Positions 33,004 through 42,354 of a stretch of DNA of 64,000 nucleotides are shown here, in pieces (the first letter of the stretch is position 1; every line of letters begins with the position of its first letter). Location of the stretch: the NCBI GenBank assembly GCA_021775755.1, contig JAJFHE010000038.1:93285-157284 (forward strand), read 5' to 3'. The position numbers and the translations under genes are program-made. The DNA comes from Hyphomicrobiales bacterium. Lineage in GTDB: Bacteria; Pseudomonadota; Alphaproteobacteria; Rhizobiales; JAJFHB01. Below the pieces are notes generated by a model, which worked only from the letters and a program-made list of their open reading frames with translations, was not told the DNA's origin and did no database searches.

Positions 33004-34989
33004 ATGACAGAGATCATTGACGACATCGTCTGGCATAAGGTGGCTGAAAGCGGCGAACTGCCAGAGGGGCGGGTCAAAACGGTTACCGCCGCAAATCGCC
33101 AACTCGCTCTTGTCCATTTCGAAGGCCGGTACGCCGCCATGGAAAACAAGTGCCCGCATCAGGGCGGTCCGCTTGGCGAAGGTTCCATCGAAAAAGGCGT
33201 GGATGACCAATGCTGGCTAAGATGTCCGTGGCATGGCTGGGATTTCGATCCGCTTACCGGCAAGCCGCCGGGTGGTCACGAAGACACCGGCCAGGAAATG
33301 TTCGAGACCCAAGTGCGCGATGACGGCATCTATGTCGGCATGGAGGTGGAGCCCGCACGCGAACGCACCGTTACCGACGTGATGGCCGAAACAATGGTCA
33401 ACTGGGGCGTCAGGCGTGTGTTCGGCATGGTCGGGCATTCAAATCTCGGATTGGCCGATGCGATCCGTCTGCGTGAGGTTGAAGGGGATCTCACTTTTAT
33501 CGGCATCCGCCATGAGGGTGCCGCGTCTTTTGCCTGCTCGGGTTATGCCAAGCTCACAGGCCAACCCGCCGCCTGCCTCGCGATCGCGGGGCCGGGTGCG
33601 ACCAACCTGATGACGGGGCTTTGGGATGCAAAGGTTGATCGCGCGCCCGTGCTCGCACTGACCGGCCAGGTCAACGTGCAGGTTTTCGGCCCGGGCGCCT
33701 TTCAGGAGATTGATCTTGTCTCGGCGTTTTCTGCCGTCAGCCGTTTCAGTCAGACGGTGTTGGCGACATCCAACCACGCCGAACTTATGACACTTGCCCT
33801 GAAAAACGCAGTTGTGGAACGCGATGTCGCGCACCTCATCTTTCCAGACAATGTGCAGACGCTGCCGGCGAAGGGGGCGGAGGCGTCAAAGCCGGATGGC
33901 CGGCTAAGCGCAAACCGAGTGGTTCCGGTGCGCTCGGAGATCAGCGCCGCCATCAACCTGATAAAATCGTCGTCGCGGCCGATAATTGTCGTCGGTTACG
34001 GCGCTCGCGATCACATGAACCAGGTCGTGGCGCTGGCGGAGCAGCTGGGCGCGCCTGTTCTCACCACGTTCAAGGCCAAGGGTCAGATTTCCGACACACA
34101 CTCCAACGCTGCCGGCGTCCTCGGGCGTTCTGGAACGCCCATTGCTAGCTGGTTCATGAACGAGTGCGATGCGATCATTGCGCTTGGCACGTCGTTCTCG
34201 AACCACACCGGTATCGAGCCGGGCAAGCCTATTGTCCAGGTCGATTTCGACCGCATGGCGCTCGGAAAATTTCATCCGGTCACGGTGCCGGTTTGGGGCG
34301 AAATCGGCGCAACCTGTGAACTTCTGTGCGATGAGCTTGGTGATGACGTTGCAGCCGGTAGCCAGCTCGAAGAGCTTGCGGTTCGTTGGGCGGCCTGGCG
34401 CGAGGAAAAAGCGAGCCGGGCCGCGGACAGTCGCGGCAACGGCGTAAGCTCGGCGGCTGTATTCGCGGCACTCACAGGCGTCTGCCCTCCTGATGCGGTG
34501 ATCTCCGTTGACGTCGGCAATAACACCTACTCATTCGGCCGCTATTTCGAATGCCACGCACAATCGGTTTTGATGTCGGGTTACCTGGGGTCCATCGGAT
34601 TTGGTTTTCCGGCGGCCATGGGCGCATGGTGTGCGACCCAGGATATTGCCGAACATGCCGGACGCAAGGTTGTCTCTGTCAGCGGTGATGGCGGTTTCGG
34701 TCAGTACCTGGCGGAGTTCACAACGGCGGTCAAATACGGCATGGACATCACACACATTCTGCTCAACAACGCACAGCTTGGAAAAATCTCCAAGGAGCAG
34801 GCTGCCGGCGACTGGCCGGTGTGGCAGACCTCGCTGCACAATCCGAGCTTCGCCGACTTCGCGCGCTTGTGCGGTGGTCACGGCATCACGGTCACGGACC
34901 CGGCCGAGCTGGAAACCGCGATACAGGAGGCCCTGGACCATCCGGGCCCGGCAATCGTGGAAATCATGACCGATGCCGAGCTCATTTGA
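33004..34989 (+). CDS. Rieske-thiamine diphosphate enzyme fusion
   Basis: 661 residues from the ATG at 33004 with AAGGGAAG upstream. Residues 1-115 form a Rieske domain with Cys50-x-His52 and Cys74-x2-His77 (CPHQGGPLG; RCPWHGWDF). From about 120 a full three-domain ThDP enzyme of the pyruvate oxidase/acetolactate synthase type follows: VMAETMVNWGVRRVFGMVG, catalytic Glu171 (RHEGAAS), AGPGATNLMTGLWDA, a middle domain near 310-440, and the ThDP-magnesium motif starting Gly561-Asp562-Gly563. Likely a 2-oxo-acid decarboxylating oxidoreductase that passes electrons to its own iron-sulfur domain. Divergent from the Rieske-glutamate synthase unit. Confidence 0.87.
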   Translation: MTEIIDDIVWHKVAESGELPEGRVKTVTAANRQLALVHFEGRYAAMENKCPHQGGPLGEGSIEKGVDDQCWLRCPWHGWDFDPLTGKPPGGHEDTGQEMFETQVRDDGIYVGMEVEPARERTVTDVMAETMVNWGVRRVFGMVGHSNLGLADAIRLREVEGDLTFIGIRHEGAASFACSGYAKLTGQPAACLAIAGPGATNLMTGLWDAKVDRAPVLALTGQVNVQVFGPGAFQEIDLVSAFSAVSRFSQTVLATSNHAELMTLALKNAVVERDVAHLIFPDNVQTLPAKGAEASKPDGRLSANRVVPVRSEISAAINLIKSSSRPIIVVGYGARDHMNQVVALAEQLGAPVLTTFKAKGQISDTHSNAAGVLGRSGTPIASWFMNECDAIIALGTSFSNHTGIEPGKPIVQVDFDRMALGKFHPVTVPVWGEIGATCELLCDELGDDVAAGSQLEELAVRWAAWREEKASRAADSRGNGVSSAAVFAALTGVCPPDAVISVDVGNNTYSFGRYFECHAQSVLMSGYLGSIGFGFPAAMGAWCATQDIAEHAGRKVVSVSGDGGFGQYLAEFTTAVKYGMDITHILLNNAQLGKISKEQAAGDWPVWQTSLHNPSFADFARLCGGHGITVTDPAELETAIQEALDHPGPAIVEIMTDAELI

Positions 34990-35007
34990 CGGAGCGTCCG
35001 CGCCGCG

Positions 35008-38000
35008 TTACTCGAACTTCTCAAGTTTGGCGGCGATGTAGAAAATGAAGGGCTGCAGCCGGTTCATGACGAATTGGCCGCCAGGAACATACTTGGCGAA
35101 CCCGAGAGCGCGCTGAAAATACTTCGAGGCGGCTCCATAGAATTCAAGCTCGCTCTCGTATTTCGCATTGAGTTCGGTAAGCTCTACCTTCAGCCGCACA
35201 TTCTCCTCAACAAGGTCGCGCGCCTTGATGATCTCCATTTCCAGATGCGACACCGACGCCATGAGTTCGCCTGTGAGTGCGGCGAACTCATGGCGGTCGG
35301 CCTCGAACCGGGCGAGATAAGGAGACCCTTGTATCAGGAGCGTCTGCAGAGCTGATCTAACGGTCTCCGCGCTGCCGTCGCCGGTCAGGACGAAAACGCC
35401 GAACGAGTGAGGGACCGCGAGTGCCTGCATGTCCGGATGCTCGCCGATGACGGTTTCCAGCACGTCGTCATCGCCCTCGCCTTTGGATACACCGGTGACG
35501 ACGATGATTGCGGTCGTATCGCTCGCACCTCGCAAGGCCGCATCGATCATCGATGCAAGAGGAGGAGTATCGCCGTCCGACGCGGTATGCGCAAAAACGA
35601 ACAGGCAAGCGGTTGCGGCTTTTTTGTCGGACTTGGTTTTGTTTTCCCGGTGCGAAACGGCGTCGCGAATGTCTTCAGCCGACGTCATATCGATAGGCCG
35701 GACTCGCTTGCCTTCGCTCGGCGGGGACATTCCCGGTGCTGAATGCACATGCAGTTCGGTGAGCTTCGTTAGACCGTCTACCTGCTCGCAAATCATCTGC
35801 GACATGGCACTGGCTTCGAACACCACGCGTATGTCGAAGTGTTCAGATAACTCCTGCACAATGTCTTGCAGGCTTTGCCGGGCCCGGACACTGCTGCGCT
35901 GGAGAAGCGCATCGGCCGGCGACGAAGAAGATCGTTCATTTTCCAGGTGTTCGTCGCGGGCTACCGACAGATGCGACAGGTCCTCACTGTCGAGTAGTCC
36001 GAGCGCATGCGCCCCGTAAAAGTTTGCAAGGCTGCCGAATTGCTGGCGCAGGAAACCGCCGACCCAGTGAATTTCATCATGCGAGTAACCGGCGAAATTG
36101 ACCGCGGCCACCTGCGACAGTCCGCGGCGCTTCGTACTCCTGAATTCCGCCATGGCGCGGCTGTGCCGGTGCCCGACGTTTTCCTCAAAATGAAGGCTGC
36201 CGATCCTCTGCGCTTCCAGTGATGTGGGGAACAGCATCAGCCGCACCGCAATGGCGCGGGCGACGTGTCTCGGCACGTGGATGGCTGGAAGCAGTGCCTT
36301 TTCTTCTGACGAAGTTTCCGTTTCGTCGAAGGTCAGGGCGAGGGCCACGAACCGGCAGACGCCTTCCTGCAGATTTCTGATGCGGGAGTAAACGCCATCC
36401 TCCGCCCAGACGGGTTCGTACACCGGTTCGGCGCCATTGAACCGCAGAAACGATCCGTGTTCCGGCATTGTCGCGGTTTCATAGACCGAGACCGAGCGCC
36501 TGATACCGCTGAACATTGTTGTCGGGGCGCCAAACTCGAAAATGTACGAGCTGTAATAGGATCGCGGGATCGGGTCGGCGATGACGTCACCCGTCGTCCC
36601 CATGTAGTAGCCCTGAAGATCGAGCTTCAGCCCCTGATCCATCAGATAACGGGCGAACTGGCGCTGGATGCTGCCGCCCCATCCAAGATCGACGATGTGC
36701 AACTGATCTTGTTCGGTGAGCGGCGTTCGCGCATCGAGATACTCACGCAACAGCCGCTTTTGCTCTTCAATCTTGGCGCCGGCCTTTTTGAGCACGGTTC
36801 GCGATGACAGAATGCGGTCGAGAAATGCACTCTGGCCGGCGCCCGTGATCATCGCGTCTTCGCGCGCGAAGTAGGTTGCAACGGCGCCCTTGGGCAGGTC
36901 GCTTTTCTGCAGCCCCAGTACGCTCAGAAAGTCTTCAAGTGTGTATGAACGGTTGGCGTCGAACAGGCGGGTGATTTCATGGCGCCGCCCGCTCTTGATC
37001 GCCACAAGCCGCGCAAACCGCCGCGACATGGGCAGCACATGGCAGCGTATTTCGTAGTTCGCACGTCTTGCCGTCGCCTCCATGAGAGGTTTCAGCATGT
37101 GTGCTTCGCGGGTGAGGAAATAGACATCCCGCGCACCGGCTTGGCGTAGCTTGTTCAGGAGCCAGTTGGAAAACCCAAAAAAGAACGGTCCGAAGACAAA
37201 GGCGCCAAGCGCCGCTTCCTCGGCACCGCTTGCGGCAAGGTGCTTTGCAACAATACGGCGCAGCGAAGAGGCACGGGCCTCGTCATTTCGGTTTTTCGTG
37301 CCCGGCGCCAGCAGCGCGCGCTCCTTTTTTTCAATTTCACGCTGCCACTCGTTGGCCTGCGGATAGTGAAGGGCGGGAATCGAGCGGCGCTCGGCCGGGC
37401 CGATGTCTGCCTGCGCATTATCGCCGATATGAAGAATGTCCTCGCGTGCGCCGCCCAGTTGCTTGAGCACCGCGTCGAACAAACGTTGCTGCTTGCCGGA
37501 GGCGTGGTCGCAGGAAACGAACACATGCCGGAACGACGGCAGCTCGACGCCGGAATTGCCGGCAGCCTCGGCAATCACCCGCGTCAGCAGGGGCGCACTC
37601 ATGTAAAAGTCCGACACCAGGACAATGTCGACATTATTGGCGGCGGCGTGGTCCATAAGCCGCGCGACAACCGGATCGATGTGGCTGAGCTGGGCCTCCG
37701 CCCGGACTTCGATGTCCGCTGCTTTTACAGCGTCGAAGCCCGTTAGCGCAAACGGCTCAAGTTCTTCGTAAATCTCCGCCAGGGTGACTTCGCGCCGCCG
37801 GCGCGTGCGTGCCGTCCGTTCCACCTTGATACGAAGGTTCTGCCATTCGCGGGCCGAGACGTTCTCGGTGAGAAATCCCGCGGCACACAGGAGGTCGCGC
37901 TGATGCAGAAAGACATCGACCGGTGCGGCGACTTTGCGGAACAGGAGCGTATCCCAGACATCGAGCGACAGGATTTTGACATCGCCCGAGGCGAGCTTGC

Positions 38001-38097
38001 TGGCTGCGTCGCTGAGGACACCCTCGAAACACAGCTCGTCCGCCACCTCGTGCGGTGAACTCAGGATATGGTCGAGGGCGTTCAAATCAGGACTCAC
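35008..38097 (-). CDS. Large HAD-superfamily protein (COG5610-like), coiled-coil C-terminus
   Basis: 1029 residues from a GTG at 38097. The N-terminal HAD domain has motif I LSLDVWDTLLF (nucleophile Asp46, with Trp rather than Asp two residues on), motif II LVSDFYMS, a Lys in GKQQRLFDAV and motif IV HIGDNAQADI. A second region (about 290-560) begins DVYFLTREAHMLKPL and resembles COG5610 proteins of surface-polysaccharide loci. The C-terminal 100 residues hold a coiled coil (METEIIKARD-like heptads around 955-1000) and a hydrophobic tail. The lack of the second motif I Asp argues against a classical phosphatase. Function unknown. Confidence 0.75.
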   Translation of the reverse strand: MSPDLNALDHILSSPHEVADELCFEGVLSDAASKLASGDVKILSLDVWDTLLFRKVAAPVDVFLHQRDLLCAAGFLTENVSAREWQNLRIKVERTARTRRRREVTLAEIYEELEPFALTGFDAVKAADIEVRAEAQLSHIDPVVARLMDHAAANNVDIVLVSDFYMSAPLLTRVIAEAAGNSGVELPSFRHVFVSCDHASGKQQRLFDAVLKQLGGAREDILHIGDNAQADIGPAERRSIPALHYPQANEWQREIEKKERALLAPGTKNRNDEARASSLRRIVAKHLAASGAEEAALGAFVFGPFFFGFSNWLLNKLRQAGARDVYFLTREAHMLKPLMEATARRANYEIRCHVLPMSRRFARLVAIKSGRRHEITRLFDANRSYTLEDFLSVLGLQKSDLPKGAVATYFAREDAMITGAGQSAFLDRILSSRTVLKKAGAKIEEQKRLLREYLDARTPLTEQDQLHIVDLGWGGSIQRQFARYLMDQGLKLDLQGYYMGTTGDVIADPIPRSYYSSYIFEFGAPTTMFSGIRRSVSVYETATMPEHGSFLRFNGAEPVYEPVWAEDGVYSRIRNLQEGVCRFVALALTFDETETSSEEKALLPAIHVPRHVARAIAVRLMLFPTSLEAQRIGSLHFEENVGHRHSRAMAEFRSTKRRGLSQVAAVNFAGYSHDEIHWVGGFLRQQFGSLANFYGAHALGLLDSEDLSHLSVARDEHLENERSSSSPADALLQRSSVRARQSLQDIVQELSEHFDIRVVFEASAMSQMICEQVDGLTKLTELHVHSAPGMSPPSEGKRVRPIDMTSAEDIRDAVSHRENKTKSDKKAATACLFVFAHTASDGDTPPLASMIDAALRGASDTTAIIVVTGVSKGEGDDDVLETVIGEHPDMQALAVPHSFGVFVLTGDGSAETVRSALQTLLIQGSPYLARFEADRHEFAALTGELMASVSHLEMEIIKARDLVEENVRLKVELTELNAKYESELEFYGAASKYFQRALGFAKYVPGGQFVMNRLQPFIFYIAAKLEKFE

Positions 38098-38306
38098 GTT
38101 CCATCCGTCGCATTCAAAGCTGCCGGAGAAAATACTGCGTTTGTTTGGGCTTGTGGCAGATTCAGGCTCTGCTCACCATCTCCGCGCACCATATCGGCAG
38201 CCCGGACCGCGATCAAGTGCGGGGCAGCGGCGCGAGAATTGCATGAACTTAATGGTGCCTGACCCTAGAGTGGGCGACGTAGAGGCGTCGGCGAGGGAGC
38301 CCATCC

Positions 38307-38702
38307 ATGGATTTGCATCACGTACATATCTTTGCCAGCGATATGGAGCGCACCGTGAACTGGTGGCGGAACCATATGGGCGCCCGCGTACTCTTCGATG
38401 GCGAGCTGGCGGGCGCACGGAACGTGATGATTGGTGTTGGCAAAGGGCGGGTCAACATCTATGACCAGCCCCCACGCGACATCGGGTGCGACACCGGGCG
38501 CGGCGCCGTGCATCACCTCGGCGTGCGCGTGCCGGATCTGCGTACCGCTTGGCAGCGGTTGGTAGCCGCCGGCGTAACGTCGCGGGGAGGACTGCGCGAA
38601 CATGATGGTTGGCGCTACGTTATGATCTGCGCGCCGGATGATATTCTGGTCGAGCTGTTCGAGTTTGACGACCCGGCCGCCGTCATCAACACTGACGGGT
38701 AA
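38307..38702 (+). CDS. VOC-family (glyoxalase-like) metalloprotein
   Basis: 131 residues of the vicinal-oxygen-chelate fold: MDLHHVHIFASDMERTVNWW at the start, AVHHLGVRVPDL in the middle and DDILVELFEF at the end. His6, His65-66 region and the last Glu (VELFE) are placed as metal ligands of glyoxalase/dioxygenase relatives. Single-domain size. 35 bases upstream of dusA on the same strand. Substrate unknown. Confidence 0.85.
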   Translation: MDLHHVHIFASDMERTVNWWRNHMGARVLFDGELAGARNVMIGVGKGRVNIYDQPPRDIGCDTGRGAVHHLGVRVPDLRTAWQRLVAAGVTSRGGLREHDGWRYVMICAPDDILVELFEFDDPAAVINTDG

Positions 38703-38737
38703 ACGGCGACGCAACAAGTGTGGAACAAAAGGTTTGC

Positions 38738-39760
38738 ATGTCCAAGAGTGCTGACATATCCGCACGGGTGTTTTCAGTCGCTCCTATGATGGACTGGACA
38801 GACCGCTACGATCGCTATTTCCTGCGCCTCGTATCCCGCCATGCCTTGCTCTATTCGGAAATGATCACCGCGCCCGCGGTCATCCATGGCGAACGCGACA
38901 GGCTTATTGGTTTCGACGAGGCCGAGCACCCGCTCGCCCTTCAGCTCGGCGGCTCGGTGCCGGGGGAACTGGCGCAGGCGGCGCGTATCGGCGAGGATTT
39001 CGGCTATGACGAGATCAACCTGAATGTCGGCTGCCCGTCCGACAGGGCTCAGTCGGGCCGGTTTGGCGCCTGCCTCATGGCGGAGCCCGATCTGGTTGCG
39101 GAGTGTGTCGGCGAAATGCGCACAGCGGTCGCCGTCCCGGTCACCGTGAAGTGCCGCATCGGGATCGATGATCAGGACGAAGATAGCGCGCTCGACGGGT
39201 TCGTCGACACCGTCGCTGCCGCCGGCTGCAACGTGTTCATCGTACATGCGCGAAAGGCATGGCTTGAAGGCCTCAGTCCGAAGCAGAACCGCGACATTCC
39301 GCCCTTGAATTATGAACGCGTCTATCGCCTGAAGCAGCGCCGGCCGGAACTGCGGATTGTCATCAACGGCGGCATCGCGAGCCTTGAGGAGGCGGACGCG
39401 CATCTCTGCCACGTCGATGGCGTTATGCTCGGGCGCGCCGCCTATCAGTCCCCGTACATGCTTGCCGGCGTCGACCGCCGTTGCTTCGGCAGTCATCTGG
39501 CGGCGCCGACGCGCCGTGAAGTCGTCGAACGGCTTGTTCCCTATGTCGAACACAAGCTGAACGAGGGCCGCCGCCTGAGCCAGATTACGCGCCATATTCT
39601 CGGCCTCTTCAACAACCAGCCCGGCGCGCGGCAATGGCGCCGGCATCTCAGCGAGAACGCTGACAAACCCGGTGCAGGTGTCAGTGTTATTCAAGAGGCG
39701 CTTGCGCTCGTTGAAGGTACTGAAGAGCAGGGCAGGGCCCGCCTTGTCGCGGCGCAATAA
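38738..39760 (+). CDS. dusA: tRNA-dihydrouridine(20/20a) synthase
   Basis: FMN enzyme that reduces uridine 20/20a in the tRNA D-loop. 340 residues from the ATG at 38738 (AAAAGG upstream); a GTG at 38720 is also in frame. DusA signatures are clear: FSVAPMMDWTDRYDRYFLR, NLNVGCPSDRAQSGRFGACL with the catalytic Cys in GACLM, and FIVHARKAWLEGLSPKQNR. Length and motifs match E. coli DusA rather than DusB or DusC. Its stop overlaps the start of the PLP enzyme gene (TAATG). Confidence 0.97.
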   Translation: MSKSADISARVFSVAPMMDWTDRYDRYFLRLVSRHALLYSEMITAPAVIHGERDRLIGFDEAEHPLALQLGGSVPGELAQAARIGEDFGYDEINLNVGCPSDRAQSGRFGACLMAEPDLVAECVGEMRTAVAVPVTVKCRIGIDDQDEDSALDGFVDTVAAAGCNVFIVHARKAWLEGLSPKQNRDIPPLNYERVYRLKQRRPELRIVINGGIASLEEADAHLCHVDGVMLGRAAYQSPYMLAGVDRRCFGSHLAAPTRREVVERLVPYVEHKLNEGRRLSQITRHILGLFNNQPGARQWRRHLSENADKPGAGVSVIQEALALVEGTEEQGRARLVAAQ

Positions 39761-40800
39761 TGAACGGTCCGGATCTCGCCGCGCTTCTCGCTCGCCACGC
39801 CCGCGTCCGGCTAGCGCATCTGCCGACACCGATTGACCCAATGCCCAACCTGTCGCGGTCTTGTGGCGGCGCGGCGCTCTTCGTCAAACGCGACGACTGC
39901 ACCGGTATTGCGCTCGGCGGCAATAAGGTACGCCAGCTCGAATTCTATCTTGGCGATGCGCTGGCCAGAAGCGCTGACACCGTTCTCATCACCGGCGCGG
40001 TTCAGTCGAACTACGTGCGCGCCACCGCGGCGATGGCGAACCGGCTCGGCCTTCGGTGCCACATCCAGCTTGAGGACCGTACGGGGCGCGATGATGTTCT
40101 TTACCGCTCCTCCGGCAATGTGCTGCTCGACAAGTTGCTGGGAGCCACTCTGCATTATTATCCCAAGGGGGAGGATGAGGCGGGCGCCGACGCGCATCTG
40201 CACGAAATTGCGGCGCGGCTGCGCGCCGAGGGGGCCATGCCTTACGTGATCCCTCTTGCTCCAGGAAATCCACCGCTGGGTGCGCTTGGATATGTTTGCG
40301 CCGCAGCGGAAATCGTCGATCAGGTGTGCTCGGCGGAGCAAGACGTGGAACAGCTCTTCGTCGCTTCCGGCAGCGCGCTCACTCATGCCGGTCTGTTATG
40401 GGGTCTTCGCGCGCTTGGGTCGGCGTGGCGTGTCGCCGGCATTTGCGTGCGGCGGAAGGCGCCGGACCAAAAAGAGCGCGTCATGGAAAAGCTCAGCGGT
40501 CTTGATGATCTGACCGGTCACACGCTGGGCCTCGGCGCCGGCGATGTCGATGTCCGCGATGCCGTGCTGGCTCCCGGCTACGGCAAGCTCAATGAGGAGA
40601 CGCGTGGCGCGATGTCATCAGCCGCCCGGCACGAGGGCCTTGTTCTCGATCCGGTCTATACCGGCAAGGCCATGGCCGGCATGCTTCACGCACTCCGCAC
40701 GGATACCGATCTTTCGGGCGCCGGCACGCTGTTCGTCCACACCGGCGGCCAGCCGGCACTGTTCGCTTATGGCGACGATGTGCTCGCGGAAAGAGACTAA
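39760..40800 (+). CDS. PLP-dependent D-cysteine desulfhydrase/ACC deaminase-like enzyme
   Basis: 346 residues, fold type II pyridoxal-phosphate enzyme. The cofactor Lys56 is in GGNKVRQLEF after FVKRDDCTG, the signature of the D-cysteine desulfhydrase/ACC deaminase group; the phosphate-binding loop is ASGSALTHAGL and the end has LFVHTGGQPALFAY. Members deaminate D-cysteine, ACC or other D- or L-amino acids, and the precise substrate cannot be told from motifs. Coupled to dusA by a one-base overlap and convergent with the phosphomutase, with a four-base overlap of stops. Confidence 0.88.
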   Translation: MNGPDLAALLARHARVRLAHLPTPIDPMPNLSRSCGGAALFVKRDDCTGIALGGNKVRQLEFYLGDALARSADTVLITGAVQSNYVRATAAMANRLGLRCHIQLEDRTGRDDVLYRSSGNVLLDKLLGATLHYYPKGEDEAGADAHLHEIAARLRAEGAMPYVIPLAPGNPPLGALGYVCAAAEIVDQVCSAEQDVEQLFVASGSALTHAGLLWGLRALGSAWRVAGICVRRKAPDQKERVMEKLSGLDDLTGHTLGLGAGDVDVRDAVLAPGYGKLNEETRGAMSSAARHEGLVLDPVYTGKAMAGMLHALRTDTDLSGAGTLFVHTGGQPALFAYGDDVLAERD

Positions 40801-42296
40801 ATTTTCTGGTTGTACTCGCCGACTTCCGGGTAGTCGGAGAGGTGCAGGTCGATATTCTTGAACATCGCCTTCATGTTCTCCTCCGACGTCGGGCTTTCGC
40901 AGACGATGACGAGTTCGGGCTTGTTCGAAGACGCGCGCACAAGGCCCCAGGTGCCATCCTGGAGGACCACGCGCACGCCGTTGACCGTGACGAGTTCGCG
41001 GATGTTCTGGCCGGCTATCTGTTCGCTGTTGCCGGCGGCCTTTTGGTAATGGCGCACGACGCGTTCGACGACATCGTACTTTTCTTCATCGGCGCAGTGC
41101 GGCGACATGGTCGGCGAGCCCCATGTCAAGGGCAGGCTGTTCTTCAGGTCCGCCATTGATTTGCCGGGGTTCCGCTCGAGCATTTCCGCCACGGCGATGG
41201 CCGACAGAATTCCATCGTCGTAGCCGCGCCCGATGGGCTTATTGAAAAAGTAATGGCCGCTCTTTTCAAAGCCGACGATGGCGCCGAGTTCATGGCTGCG
41301 GCGTTTGATGTAGGAATGGCCGGTCTTCCAGTAGTCGGTGCGTGCGCCCTGGGCCTGCAATACGGGGTCCGTCATGAACAGTCCGGTTGACTTCACGTCA
41401 ACGACGAACTGGGCATTTTCGTGCAGTGCGGATATATCGCGCGCCAGCAGCACTCCCACCTTGTCCGCGTAAATCGCATCTCCCTCGTTGTCGACGACGC
41501 CGCACCGGTCGCCGTCTCCGTCGAACGCGAATCCGATGTCGGCACCCGCCTCGGCCACCTTGCGCTCCAGGGCCTCGAGCATTGCAAGATCTTCCGGGTT
41601 CGGGTTGTAGTTCGGAAACGAGTGATCGAGTTCGCAGTCGAGCGGCACCACTTCGCAGCCGATGCGCTCCAGAACGTGCGGAGCGAATGCGCCCGCGGTG
41701 CCGTTTCCGCAAGCGACAACGGCTTTGAGCTTTCGGGTAATGCCGGCTTGGGCTGCAAGATCGTCCATATAACGTTCTGCCATGCCCGGTACTTCGATCA
41801 GGCGGCCTCCGGGGCGGTTGGCCCAGGTTCCGCCAAGCACGATATCCTTCAAGGCGCCCATTTCGTCGGGGCCGAATGTCAACGGCCGCTCAGCCCCCAT
41901 TTTGACACCCGTCCAGCCATTGTTGTTGTGGCTGGCCGTCACCATGGCCACGGCCGGAACGTCCAGATCGAACTGTGCGAAATAGGCCATGGGCGACAAC
42001 GCCAGACCGATATCGTGAACCGTGCAGCCGCCGGCCATGAGGCCGGTGATGAGAGCATTCTTGATCGATGCCGAATAGGACCGGTAATCGTGTCCGACGA
42101 CAATCTGAGGATCGACACCTCTATCGTGCAGCACCGTGGCAAGGCCTGTCCCGAGCGCGCGAATGCCAAGCAGGTTGATCTCTTTCTCAAACAGCCAACG
42201 CGCGTCGTATTCGCGAAAACCGGTTGGCTTGACCAGCGCCTCGCGTTCGAATTCGGGCGTGTTGGGTTTCAGGTCGGCTCGGGGCTTGGCTGCCAT
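40797..42296 (-). CDS. Phosphomannomutase/phosphoglucomutase
   Basis: Hexose-phosphate mutase of the alpha-D-phosphohexomutase family, 499 residues from the ATG at 42296 (an upstream reading to 42404 is unlikely). The phosphoserine loop VTASHNNNGWTG, the metal loop FDGDGDRCG, the sugar-binding FEKSGHYFF and the C-terminal phosphate-binding VRASSNKPELV are all present. It supplies mannose-1-P or glucose-1-P for nucleotide sugars and surface polysaccharide, in keeping with nearby glycan-type genes. Close to the AlgC/ManB/ExoC group. Confidence 0.94.
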   Translation of the reverse strand: MAAKPRADLKPNTPEFEREALVKPTGFREYDARWLFEKEINLLGIRALGTGLATVLHDRGVDPQIVVGHDYRSYSASIKNALITGLMAGGCTVHDIGLALSPMAYFAQFDLDVPAVAMVTASHNNNGWTGVKMGAERPLTFGPDEMGALKDIVLGGTWANRPGGRLIEVPGMAERYMDDLAAQAGITRKLKAVVACGNGTAGAFAPHVLERIGCEVVPLDCELDHSFPNYNPNPEDLAMLEALERKVAEAGADIGFAFDGDGDRCGVVDNEGDAIYADKVGVLLARDISALHENAQFVVDVKSTGLFMTDPVLQAQGARTDYWKTGHSYIKRRSHELGAIVGFEKSGHYFFNKPIGRGYDDGILSAIAVAEMLERNPGKSMADLKNSLPLTWGSPTMSPHCADEEKYDVVERVVRHYQKAAGNSEQIAGQNIRELVTVNGVRVVLQDGTWGLVRASSNKPELVIVCESPTSEENMKAMFKNIDLHLSDYPEVGEYNQKI

Positions 42297-42354
42297 TGCA
42301 GTCTCCAGCGGAAAGATCGATGGGAGTGTGTCGGATATGTCGGCAGGTCTTATC

